Shown in pieces: positions 55,190 through 63,131 of a stretch of DNA of 64,000 bases. This stretch comes from Bacillus chungangensis (GTDB lineage Bacteria > Bacillota > Bacilli > Bacillales > Bacillaceae_C): assembly GCF_030812995.1 (NCBI RefSeq), contig NZ_JAUSTT010000011.1:1-64000 (forward strand), in the 5' to 3' direction. Numbering within the stretch: position 1 is the first letter of the stretch; every line of letters begins with the position of its first letter. The position numbers and the translations under genes were made by a program. A model generated the notes under the pieces. It searched no databases, had not been told where the DNA came from, and was given only the letters and a program-made list of their open reading frames with translations.

Positions 55190-55408
55190 GTTTAAACGAG
55201 CGTTTTTGTACATCGTTAAAAGCGCATTTGCAATAGGATTATGCTTAGCTGAATATGATGTATTTTTGCATCTGTAGTATCTCTAATATGCTGTCTAGAT
55301 TCTTAAATTAAGTTTGGTTTTAAATATTAATTTTCTTATACTTGATAATTGATTGATAGTAATGTATTTACAGTGAACATCTCGTAAGCTAAGCATGAAG
55401 GAGTTGAG

Positions 55409-56566
55409 ATGATGGCGTTTGAAACAGTTTTTGAAGATGTTCATTTTAACTTTCAGGTGAATCGATTATTGTCCTACGGTGATATCGCATGCAAGAAAGA
55501 GGAAGTATATGACGCAGCTGCAAAAATATACGATTTTGAGACGTGGTATCAGGAATGGCGAAATATTGCACAGATTGCTGAACAGGAAGGCAGATATCTG
55601 CACAGCATGTACTATTACCGAATGGCAGAGTTCATGCTAGCAGACATCGATATAGAGAAGGATGTCATGTATCACAAATGCGTGGAGATGTTCAAGAAAG
55701 CGATCCCCTCAGTCGCTAAGCATCGAGTGCCCTATAACGGAGGCTATTTGACCTGTTTATCTATTGAATCAGCAACTTCAGACAAGACGGTGCTCATTCA
55801 TGGCGGCTATGATTCCTTTATTGAAGAATTTTATCCTATATGCGACCGATTTGCTCAGGCTGGATACAACGTACTCATATTTGAAGGTGAAGGACAAGGG
55901 GGTACACTAAGACAAGGGATGAAATTCAATGAGAAATGGGAGAACTCAGTTGGAGCAATTTTAGATTATTTCAAACTTGACCAAGTTGCATCAATCGGGA
56001 TATCTTGGGGCGGTTTTTTTGCTTTAAGAGCGGCTGCTTTGGAAAAACGAATCGCACATGTCGTCTGTTTCGGTGTTTGCTATGACGGGCTAGATGTGCA
56101 GCTAAACTTAATGAAGAAGGCAGTGAGAACCTTATTTTACCTGCTATATCGTATGAAAGCCAAGGGAATCATCAATGCCCTTGTTCAAACAAAAATGAAA
56201 AAAGATACGTTAGCCAATTGGGGCATTTCCCATGGCATGTATATTACGGGAACCGAATCTCCTTATGATTTCTACCGTTCCATTGAGAAGCATACACTAA
56301 AAGGTTTGCTTAACAGTATTGATCAAAATGTGCTGTTACTCGCAGGCGAAAAAGATCACTATATTCCAAGATGGCAATTAGATTTGTTAAACCCCACCTG
56401 CCAATTTAAACTTGACCATGTAAAACCCTACGTTCAAATCGGCCTCCTGCCATCTTTTAAACTTTCTCAAGAGATGGCAGAATGTCGATACTTGAAGGGC
56501 TCAGCCTATCATTCGATAAAATCAAGTTTTCGCCTCTATGAAATATCTATACTAAATCTTTCTTAA
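55409..56566 (+). CDS. Alpha/beta hydrolase with unusual C-terminus
   Basis: A 385-residue protein. AAGGAG precedes the ATG at 55409. The N-terminal 100 residues are helical (WYQEWRNIAQIAEQEGRYLH), as in FrsA/pseudooxynicotine-hydrolase-like enzymes. The hydrolase core has VLIHGGYDS (oxyanion), GISWGGFFA (nucleophile Ser in GxSxGG) and LLLAGEKDHYIP (Asp). The expected catalytic His region and final helix are not recognisable: from about residue 328 (NPTCQFKLDHVKP) the sequence looks unlike the family, and the end overlaps the convergent GNAT gene by 20 bases. It may be truncated or rearranged at the 3' end. The right copy of the 102-bp repeat lies inside it. Confidence 0.65.
   Translation: MMAFETVFEDVHFNFQVNRLLSYGDIACKKEEVYDAAAKIYDFETWYQEWRNIAQIAEQEGRYLHSMYYYRMAEFMLADIDIEKDVMYHKCVEMFKKAIPSVAKHRVPYNGGYLTCLSIESATSDKTVLIHGGYDSFIEEFYPICDRFAQAGYNVLIFEGEGQGGTLRQGMKFNEKWENSVGAILDYFKLDQVASIGISWGGFFALRAAALEKRIAHVVCFGVCYDGLDVQLNLMKKAVRTLFYLLYRMKAKGIINALVQTKMKKDTLANWGISHGMYITGTESPYDFYRSIEKHTLKGLLNSIDQNVLLLAGEKDHYIPRWQLDLLNPTCQFKLDHVKPYVQIGLLPSFKLSQEMAECRYLKGSAYHSIKSSFRLYEISILNLS
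55807..55908 (+). repeat. Right copy of the 102-bp direct repeat
   Basis: Identical to 48121-48222 and placed 7,686 bp to its right. It lies within the hydrolase coding sequence and the reading frame is uninterrupted, so this copy is in its native setting and the left copy is the derived one. Confidence 0.9.
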
Positions 56567-56975
56567 AGTAGTAGTGCTTAAATCCTCTTGGTGCACCATC
56601 GATTACAGCTATTTCTTTATACCCTTGCTTTACATAAAAATCTGGCGCTTGAAAACTGAAGGTATTCAACTGAATAAAAGTACATCCCTTTTGTTTCGCA
56701 ATGTCTTCCACTTCTGAAAGCAATTGAGCACCTAATCCCATCCCTCTACAATCTTTATCAACCCATAGAATATCAACCTCTAGCCAGTTCCAACAAACAA
56801 CACTTAATAATCCTGCGATGACTTTTCCTGCCTCATCTTTTACCGTAAGATTGACTTCTTCATAGATTGATTTAAGATCATCCGACACATGCTCATTATT
56901 ATATTCAATTAACTTTTTTCTTATATACTTGCTTTCGTTTTCGTCGCTTTTTGTAATTTTGACATCTAATGTCAT
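56547..56975 (-). CDS. GNAT-family N-acetyltransferase
   Basis: A 142-residue protein, ATG 56975 behind GGAGGG. It has the GNAT core: VNLTVKDEAGKVIAGLLSVV (beta 2-4), then VDKDCRGMGLGAQLLSEVED with the R/Q-x-x-G-x-G/A acetyl-CoA loop (CRGMGLG), and PDFYVKQGYKEIAV near the end. The substrate is unknown. It is monocistronic and convergent with the hydrolase gene. The family call is firm. Confidence 0.8.
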   Translation of the reverse strand: MTLDVKITKSDENESKYIRKKLIEYNNEHVSDDLKSIYEEVNLTVKDEAGKVIAGLLSVVCWNWLEVDILWVDKDCRGMGLGAQLLSEVEDIAKQKGCTFIQLNTFSFQAPDFYVKQGYKEIAVIDGAPRGFKHYYFKKDLV

Positions 56976-57493
56976 AAAAGACCCTCCGTTAAATGTTGAT
57001 GGACTTCATTTATTTCTTAAAATATTATCTCATAAAATGGTTGGATGCACGAATTAGAAAAACGGACTGAATAAATTGTTTCATATGAAACATTTCCTCT
57101 AACTTCTTAAAGATACCGTGACCCTAAAATCTTTACAAATCTGTATTGCTATATGCTTAAAAGTAACTTCTCACTGTAATAAAAATGTCTAGTGAAGTAA
57201 TGAAGCTCCCTTTTAAGGTTTAAATAAGTCAAGTTTCGAGGATGTTTCTAAAGACGGACTTTAACGCCATTTTTCATGTGAAGAAATGAACTGGTAACTT
57301 GTATGATCGTGATTCTTTTTCTTTATTCATTTACCAAATAATCCAGTATTTCCGTTCTTAATTTAAAATACTGTTTCTATCATATCCTCCAACCGCCTTA
57401 GCTTTTTATTCAAAACGAATGTAAGTCTATAATAAGACTTCCTTTTTATCAATTTTAAAACTTTTTCAAAAGACTTGAGGTTCAGTACATTGG
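56976..57493. other. Intergenic region
   Basis: Between the divergent GNAT and hydrolase genes. It must hold the GNAT promoter on the minus strand. No coding-like stretch, terminator or repeat was recognised. Confidence 0.4.
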
Positions 57494-57499
57494 TATAAT
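57475..57499 (+). promoter_or_regulatory. Extended -10 promoter of the second hydrolase gene
   Basis: TATAAT (57494-57499) preceded by TGG forms an extended -10 (TGGTATAAT). The best -35 match, TTGAGG (57475-57480), has only 13 bases of spacing, so the promoter probably relies on the extended -10. The start codon lies 44 bases downstream of the -10. Confidence 0.55.
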
Positions 57500-57542
57500 A
57501 AAGTAAGATAGGAAATAAAGATCATTTATGGGAGGAATGATA

Positions 57543-58268
57543 ATGATACTTCATACACACATTTCTGGTGAAGGGGAACCGATCATGCTGATTCATTCTG
57601 GAGGCATGACTGGGCTAACTGAATATACGGAACAAGCTGAATTTTTTTCTTCACACAACTTTAAAGTTATATGTCCAGATTTAAGAGGTCATGGCAAATC
57701 AGTTAATGACACTGATTACTTTTTTGCCCATTGTGCAAATGATATTAATGAAACATTAGCAACTTTACATGTTGATAGCTGTCATATTGCGGGCGTATCA
57801 CTTGGTGGTTTAGCTGCATTATTGTTTGCTAAGCAATATCCAAGTAAAGTGAAGTCATTGACTTTCTCTGGCATCTTTCCAAAAAAACCAGATCATTGGG
57901 AAACCTTAATGAAGGAAGAAGAGGAACGTTTTGAAACGTTGTTTGAAAATGAAAAAATAGTTTCTCAATTAAATCAAATGCACGGGAAAAATAATTGGAA
58001 AGTACTGCTTAGATCATCGACTCAGCCTAATTGGTATCCTTTTCATGAGACCGGCAACATTGGCGGCCTTGCAGTTCCCGCTTTATGTATCGTTGGCGGA
58101 GCATCAGAACTTGAATTTTCAGCTGCTGTGTCTTTTAAACAATTAAATCCTACTATTCATATCGCAATCATTCCTTTTGCAGGACATTTAGTTCATAGAG
58201 AACAGCCAACATTATATACTCAAACGCTGCACACTTTTATCGAAACTTTAAAACAAGCCCAGCAGTAG
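57543..58268 (+). CDS. Alpha/beta-fold hydrolase
   Basis: A 241-residue protein. ATG 57543 (MILHTHISG) is chosen because GGGAGG lies 7 bases upstream; an ATG at 57528 overlaps that site. It has the classic hydrolase layout: MLIHSGGMTG (oxyanion region), VICPDLRGHGKS, AGVSLGGLAAL (nucleophile Ser), CIVGGASELEF (acid region), and FAGHLVHREQP (catalytic His). The length is usual for the family. The substrate is unknown; it resembles esterase/lactonase-type enzymes. It is transcribed alone. Confidence 0.8.
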   Translation: MILHTHISGEGEPIMLIHSGGMTGLTEYTEQAEFFSSHNFKVICPDLRGHGKSVNDTDYFFAHCANDINETLATLHVDSCHIAGVSLGGLAALLFAKQYPSKVKSLTFSGIFPKKPDHWETLMKEEEERFETLFENEKIVSQLNQMHGKNNWKVLLRSSTQPNWYPFHETGNIGGLAVPALCIVGGASELEFSAAVSFKQLNPTIHIAIIPFAGHLVHREQPTLYTQTLHTFIETLKQAQQ

Positions 58269-58542
58269 ATTTCTTCGTTTCCTAGCCAGCCTTCATCGAA
58301 TAGACTTTTCTACATTGGGATTAAAGTTCGTTTTTACAAGTTGAAATATGAAATCCTTTCGCTATATTTTTATGTTTACATAGGTTGTTTAGATAAAGAT
58401 CAAATTGTGGATGTTATAACCGTATACGAACCAAAAGTAAAAATAATTTAAATAAAACGGGTTTTCATTTTAATAACAAAGTCGTACATACAACCAATCA
58501 AACTAAACACTAAACAATTTTACAACCATAAGGTTAACTTAT

Positions 58543-58588
58543 AAGGCTTATTCCAACTTGAACGATTAAAGAGGAATAAGCCTTTTTG
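58543..58588 (+). terminator. Intrinsic terminator
   Basis: AAGGCTTATTCC (58543-58554) pairs perfectly with GGAATAAGCCTT (58573-58584), followed by TTT. It lies 275 bases after the second hydrolase gene and would end its transcript. Confidence 0.8.
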
Positions 58589-59257
58589 TAGTAAAAAGGT
58601 TAAAAGTCTAGTGGCAGGAATTTATACGTCTCAAGGTTTGTTTTTATGTCGCTAGGTTCTACATCATTTCCCTTCATAACTCTGTTCTTTTTCTGTACAC
58701 TAGACACTAGACAGCTATTTTTAAATCCTTCCCAACAAAGCTTTCAAAATGAAAAAGGAATATCTCCCCTACATGTCGAAATGAGTATAATGACAAAACA
58801 ATTCGGTCTATTTGGAAGATGACCTATGCTTATTATCGACAAGAAAATTCATATGATCTTTATCATTTAGAACATACTACCATTCCAAATGTTCTTATTC
58901 AGGCATCAATATATTCGAAGTGATGTAAAAAAACCTTCAGAACATCATTGTAGCTAATAAATCGACATAATCATTATACATCTCTGAAAATAATCAACAA
59001 AATTGCTTTTACCAGTATTATTTTACATCATTCGAGCAAATTGGGTAATTAGACCTCTTTATTTGTAAACTAAACCCTATTATAATAAAAATATGTAATA
59101 TTAGTATAAAATGGTTAAACATCTCTATATCCCCTTTAAACTGACATCTTCTGAAATAAAACATTTGAGGTGTTCCAGTGCATTGCTATTTTTTTGAGGC
59201 AACATTGATCACCTAGCTATAAATGGCGATGTTATGCTAATGAAAGGAGATGGATCA
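58589..59257. other. Region before the first rap gene
   Basis: About 670 bases without an intact gene. A 34-codon plus-strand frame at 58819-58923 (MTYAYYRQENSYDLYHLEHT) looks coding-like and may be a gene relic. The last 200 bases are AT-rich and contain several TATAAT-like strings that could drive rap. Confidence 0.4.
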
Positions 59258-60391
59258 GTGAAACAGTTAATTTCTTCAGAAACCGTTGCAACAAAGCTAA
59301 ACAACTGGTACGCTTTCATTCGAAAAAATCAAGTCTCAGAAGCACAGCACATAAAAGCTCAAATTGAAACAGAACTTGATCATATGGAGGAAGACCAAAA
59401 CGTCTTGTTGTATTACTCCTTGCTAGATTTTCGCCACCAACTTATGCTCAGTTATGTAAAACCTCATTTGGCTACAGAAATAAATGGTTCACTAGCATTA
59501 ATAGAAGAGAAAAAAGAAGTCATTGTCAACCACCAGCTAGGCGACATCATTCAATACTACTTTTGGTTTTTTAAAGGCATGTATGAATTTAGAAGAAATA
59601 ATTTTCCTACCGCAATTTCTTTTTATAAGAAAGCAGAGAAAAAGATAACGATGGTAGTTGATGATGTAGAAAAAGCAGAATTTTATTACAAACTTTCTGA
59701 AATTTATTATCACATGAAACAAAACTATTACTCTATGCATTATGCCCACCTCGCTAGTAACATATTTAGTGCCCACAAAGGATTAGAAGAGAAAAAAATA
59801 TATTGTGATTTCATTATTGCTGGAAACTTAAAAGACAGTTTGAAATATGATGAAGCTTTAGAAAAGTATACACAAGCACTATTTGCTGCAAGTAAAACCA
59901 ACAATAAAAACTTAATTGCTTCAGCTTGCTATAATGTCGGTATTTGCTATTTTTACCGTCATGAATTAGACAAGGCTGCTAAGTATATGGAAGAAGCACT
60001 TGATATTTTTGGACAAGAAACCTCTTCTTATGTACCAAAGGTGTTGTACACTTTAATGTTTATAAAAGTAAAGCAAAGGAACAACGAAAAAGCAAGCATC
60101 CTCTATAAGCAAGGTATGCGTGCAGCTCATTCGTTAAACAATGAAGAGTACATCGCAAAATTGACTATTTTAAATGAATTGTACTTAGGAGAAGGCAACA
60201 ATGAAATCATCGAACTAGAATTTGATTACTTAGAATCAAAAAATCTATATGAAGCTGTGGAAGAATTATCGATTGAAGCGGCTAAATATTATTCAGAAAA
60301 TAGACTCTTTGAAGAATCGGTGTATTATTTCAACAAAAATATTAAAGCTAGACAAAAAATTCAAAAGGGAGATGAAGTGCATGAAGGTTAA
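59258..60391 (+). CDS. rap: Rap-family response regulator aspartate phosphatase / regulator
   Basis: A 377-residue protein. I chose GTG 59258 because AGGAG lies 8 bases upstream; this also puts the conserved Gln of MEEDQNVLLYYSLLDF at position 47, as in RapB and RapH. Residues 1-70 form the three-helix region. From about 90 onward there are tetratricopeptide-type helices (IQYYFWFFKGMYEFRRNNF, NNKNLIASACYNVGICYFYR, DKAAKYMEEALDIF). Rap proteins dephosphorylate Spo0F~P or bind ComA/DegU-type regulators, and are inhibited by the imported Phr peptide. The target of this one cannot be told. The stop overlaps the Phr-polyprotein gene by 11 bases. Confidence 0.9.
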   Translation: MKQLISSETVATKLNNWYAFIRKNQVSEAQHIKAQIETELDHMEEDQNVLLYYSLLDFRHQLMLSYVKPHLATEINGSLALIEEKKEVIVNHQLGDIIQYYFWFFKGMYEFRRNNFPTAISFYKKAEKKITMVVDDVEKAEFYYKLSEIYYHMKQNYYSMHYAHLASNIFSAHKGLEEKKIYCDFIIAGNLKDSLKYDEALEKYTQALFAASKTNNKNLIASACYNVGICYFYRHELDKAAKYMEEALDIFGQETSSYVPKVLYTLMFIKVKQRNNEKASILYKQGMRAAHSLNNEEYIAKLTILNELYLGEGNNEIIELEFDYLESKNLYEAVEELSIEAAKYYSENRLFEESVYYFNKNIKARQKIQKGDEVHEG

Positions 60392-61064
60392 GTATCTGTT
60401 AGGATTACTCATTTTGTTAGTCGTATTGGCAGCACCAACTAGTGGAATGATTCAAACAAAAAGCAGTAACGCTCAAATGCATGTTGCGGAAAGAGCGATT
60501 ACCAGCTCCGTTCCTAATATGCAGCTGGCGGAAAGAGCGATTACTAGTTCTGTTCCTAGCATGTATCTAGCGGAAAGAGCGATTACTAGCTCGGTTCCTA
60601 ATATTCAGCTGGCGGAAAGAGCGATTACTAGTTCTGTTCCTAGCATGTATCTGGCGGAAAGAGCGATTACTAGCTCGGTTCCTCGCATGCATCTGGCGGA
60701 AAGAGCAATTACTAGTTCTGTTCCTCGTATGCATCTGGCAGAAAGAGCGATTACTAGCTCCATTCCTAATATGCATCTGGCGGAAAGAGCAATTACTAGT
60801 TCTGTTCCTCGTATGCATCTGGCAGAAAGAGCGATTACTAGTTCTGTTCCTAATATGTACCTTGCAGAAAGAGCGATTACTAGTTCTGTTCCTAGCATGC
60901 ATCTAGCGGAAAGAGCGATTACTAGCTCTGTTCCTCGTATGCATCTGGCAGAAAGAGCGATTACTAGCTCCATTCCTAATATGCAGCTGGCGGAAAGAGC
61001 GATTACTAGTTCCGTTCCTAATATGCATTTAGCGGAAAGAGCGATTACTAGCTCAGTTGCCTAG
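60381..61064 (+). CDS. phr: Phr-type propeptide with 14 tandem signal units
   Basis: A 227-residue secreted propeptide starting MKVKYLLGLLILLVVLAAP, a clear signal peptide. GGGAG lies upstream inside the rap 3' end. From residue 32 to the end there are 14 consecutive 14-residue units of the form x-M-x-L-A-E-R-A-I-T-S-S-V-P. All 14 keep AERAITSS; only the first three or four residues and the V/I before Pro vary. ERAIT fits the Phr pentapeptide rule (Arg or Lys at position 2) and resembles ERGMT of PhrC. Canonical Phr precursors are about 40-60 residues with one signal. The likely action is cleavage outside the cell, import by Opp, and inhibition of the adjacent Rap. Confidence 0.85.
   Translation: MKVKYLLGLLILLVVLAAPTSGMIQTKSSNAQMHVAERAITSSVPNMQLAERAITSSVPSMYLAERAITSSVPNIQLAERAITSSVPSMYLAERAITSSVPRMHLAERAITSSVPRMHLAERAITSSIPNMHLAERAITSSVPRMHLAERAITSSVPNMYLAERAITSSVPSMHLAERAITSSVPRMHLAERAITSSIPNMQLAERAITSSVPNMHLAERAITSSVA
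60474..61061 (+). repeat. Fourteen 42-bp tandem repeats in the phr gene
   Basis: Each 42-bp unit encodes one 14-residue block, with the constant core GAAAGAGC(G/A)ATTAC(T/C)AG. Units differ mainly at the variable residues (Gln/Tyr/His; Asn/Ser/Arg) and at synonymous sites. Higher-order similarity (for example blocks 6-7 and 11-12) suggests multi-unit duplications. The repeats produce long antisense open frames that are not genes. Confidence 0.95.
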
Positions 61065-61179
61065 CATGTACATTGCATAAAGAGGGATCACAAGCTCTAT
61101 TTCTCCGCAATACTATTAAAAGATGTGTTTACTGGATATATGCACGCACAAAACGTACTGGCTTAAACTTACTTTAATC

Positions 61180-61205
61180 ACCTGGCCGAGTGCCAGGTTT
61201 TCTTT
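61180..61205 (+). terminator. Terminator of the first rap-phr unit
   Basis: ACCTGG (61180-61185) pairs with CCAGGT (61193-61198) around CCGAGTG, followed by TTTCTTT. It lies 116 bases after the phr stop. Confidence 0.75.
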
Positions 61206-61368
61206 ATCCTCGAATGATTTAAACCATAATAGTACGAATAGTATGATTAACTCTTATAAATTGACAGTTTCATTGTTGCGCCATTGGTAATTTTAGTATT
61301 TGTTGTATTATATTTCTATACTTGGTATTATAGTATTAGGTTAAAACTACAAAGGAGAGGAGTCTTGA

Positions 61369-62478
61369 ATGAATGTAAAAGTCATTCCAAAAACAGAAGT
61401 TACTAGCCTTTTAAATGATTGGCATCAAGAAATTCGGTTTCGAAATTATACAAAGTCACAGGAGTTAAAAAAAGAAATTGACAACAAAATTCATCATATG
61501 GAAGAAGATCAATCAGTTCTTCTATACTATTCCCTATTAGATTATCGGTACAAAGCTTTCACAGAAGATTTTTCTACCGGTCTTCATTTAACAAAAGATA
61601 ATTTCCAGGCTATTGAATCATTTGGTTCACCAACGAATGATCTTTTAAACTATTATTATTATTTTTTTAAAGCTTCCAATGAAACTGCTCTAGGTAACTA
61701 TCGATATGCAGGTAAACTTTACAAACAAGCGGAAATCCTTTTAACACAAATCCCTGATGAAGTGGAGAAAGCTGATTTTTATTTTAAATATGCTGCATAT
61801 TGTTACTGTATCCAACAACCTCTTTTGGTGATTAAATATACCTCAAAGTCAGAAAAAATTTTTTCTGAACAATTCGGATATGATTTTAATATTGCTTGTT
61901 GCAAAAATATGTTAGGAGTAGCTTGGATATCCTTAAAACAATTTGATCAAGCGGAAACCTTAATAATGGAAGCAATCGAGATTTTAAAAAGACGAAATAA
62001 AAAAAGCGAAGAACTAATTCTTTTAAGATTTCATCATAATTTAGGGATGCTTTATGCAGAAAAAAACCAGCCTATAGAAGCAATTAAATATTTTTCTAAA
62101 ATATCAGCGAGAATACCTAACCATTTTAAATCGGTATTTTTAGAAGCGAGAGAACGAGTGAAATTAAAAGAAACAGAGGATGCTGCTAGGTTAATTGAAA
62201 GAGGATTAAAAATATGCCAGGAATTAAACAACAAACAATATAAATATCATTTTAACATTTTACAAGATCTAAACGAAAATGCTCCTGCAAAGGTTCTTGA
62301 AAAATCTGTATTGGATGCATTTACTTATTTTGAACATGAAGGCTTACATGAATATGTCCGGGAGTATGCTGAAACATTAGCAATCCGATTTCACGAAGAG
62401 GGAAATTATTCAAAAGCAAGCAACTATTTTTACTTAGTTCATAAAAAGAGAGAAAAACAATTTCAGAAAGGGAGATAA
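61369..62478 (+). CDS. rap: Second Rap-family phosphatase / regulator
   Basis: A 369-residue protein starting MNVKVIPKTEVTSLLNDW; AAAGGAGAGGAG lies before the ATG. It keeps the Rap signature MEEDQSVLLYYSLLDYRY with the conserved Gln at position 48, followed by tetratricopeptide-type helices (YYYYFFKASNETALGNYRYA, NIACCKNMLGVAWISLKQF). It is clearly a paralogue of the first Rap gene 1 kb upstream but differs in the peptide-binding repeats, so it should answer to another signal. TTGACA at 61261 and TATTAT near 61328 may be promoter parts. Confidence 0.9.
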   Translation: MNVKVIPKTEVTSLLNDWHQEIRFRNYTKSQELKKEIDNKIHHMEEDQSVLLYYSLLDYRYKAFTEDFSTGLHLTKDNFQAIESFGSPTNDLLNYYYYFFKASNETALGNYRYAGKLYKQAEILLTQIPDEVEKADFYFKYAAYCYCIQQPLLVIKYTSKSEKIFSEQFGYDFNIACCKNMLGVAWISLKQFDQAETLIMEAIEILKRRNKKSEELILLRFHHNLGMLYAEKNQPIEAIKYFSKISARIPNHFKSVFLEARERVKLKETEDAARLIERGLKICQELNNKQYKYHFNILQDLNENAPAKVLEKSVLDAFTYFEHEGLHEYVREYAETLAIRFHEEGNYSKASNYFYLVHKKREKQFQKGR

Positions 62479-62480
62479 AT

Positions 62481-62624
62481 ATGAAGAAAAAAGTAATAGG
62501 ACTATTAATGACTGTTGTTTTAATAAGTGGACTGTCAATTATAAACCAAAAACAAGAACATCCTACCCCATCCCATAGCAAGGTTATTCTACAATTTCAT
62601 GGGGAGACACCTACAGGCTGGTAA
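62481..62624 (+). CDS. phr: Phr-type propeptide of the second Rap
   Basis: A 47-residue peptide. ATG 62481 lies 2 bases after the rap stop, with GGGAG inside the end of rap. It has a basic start and a hydrophobic signal segment (MKKKVIGLLMTVVLISGLSI), then a hydrophilic tail ending ILQFHGETPTGW. The size and position are those of a normal Phr. The signal itself is unclear; the usual Arg/Lys-containing pentapeptide is not obvious, and HGETPTGW or a part of it is the best guess. Confidence 0.7.
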   Translation: MKKKVIGLLMTVVLISGLSIINQKQEHPTPSHSKVILQFHGETPTGW

Positions 62625-62713
62625 TAACAAAATGAATCCTAAAACAAAGGGTTCCCTTGTTCATTTTTCATCAGAATTCTTTCATACCTTACTTTTATTT
62701 CAATTATGAGAAC

Positions 62714-62766
62714 AAGGCTAAGTTAAAAGAGTCCCCACTTAACGACCCTTTAACTTAGCCTTTTGT
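62714..62766. terminator. Bidirectional terminator between phr and a small minus-strand gene
   Basis: AAGGCTAAGTTAAA (62714-62727) pairs perfectly with TTTAACTTAGCCTT (62749-62762), followed by TT on the plus strand. The reverse orientation serves the gene that ends at 62771. Confidence 0.85.
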
Positions 62767-62770
62767 ACTC

Positions 62771-63022
62771 TTAAAATGTAATAATCATCTGCAAAACAAC
62801 GTTCGTATCATCATTGACTAATACATATAACGCTTTTGTTTTTGGGTGATTTGCAAAATATCTTATTGCCAAAGAATGTTTCAAGCTACCATCTAACATC
62901 CAGTTTTTCGGGAAAAAAATTTTTTCTTCCTTGCTCTGAGAAGCCAAGCATACATATTCAAATACTGTATTAAAATCATGATCATCTATATTTTTAATGA
63001 CAGAACAATCCATTTTATCCAA
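62771..63022 (-). CDS. Small protein of unknown function
   Basis: An 83-residue protein (VFEYVCLASQSKEEKIFFPK, ALYVLVNDDTNVVLQMII). The start is uncertain. A strong GGGGAGG site is ideally spaced for ATG 63034 in another frame, which stops after 12 codons; the long frame begins at TTG 63022 or ATG 63013, further from the site. A start-proximal frameshift is possible. The composition looks coding. No family is recognised. Confidence 0.5.
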   Translation of the reverse strand: MDKMDCSVIKNIDDHDFNTVFEYVCLASQSKEEKIFFPKNWMLDGSLKHSLAIRYFANHPKTKALYVLVNDDTNVVLQMIITF

Positions 63023-63131
63023 TCCATCTTAATCCTCCCCCAAAATATGTATTGGCCGGAAAAATACAAAAGAGTTGTCCCATCTATCAGTTTACCTGAT
63101 TTTGGAACAACTCCCTAGTATTTCACTTGCT

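Noticed and set aside
60567-60973. Two long minus-strand frames of Arg/Asn/Ser-rich or LVIALSARC-type repeats
   Set aside because: They are antisense shadows of the 42-bp phr repeats; a repeat length divisible by three keeps several frames open.
60474-61061. A CRISPR array
   Set aside because: The units are contiguous coding repeats without unique spacers, behind a signal peptide.
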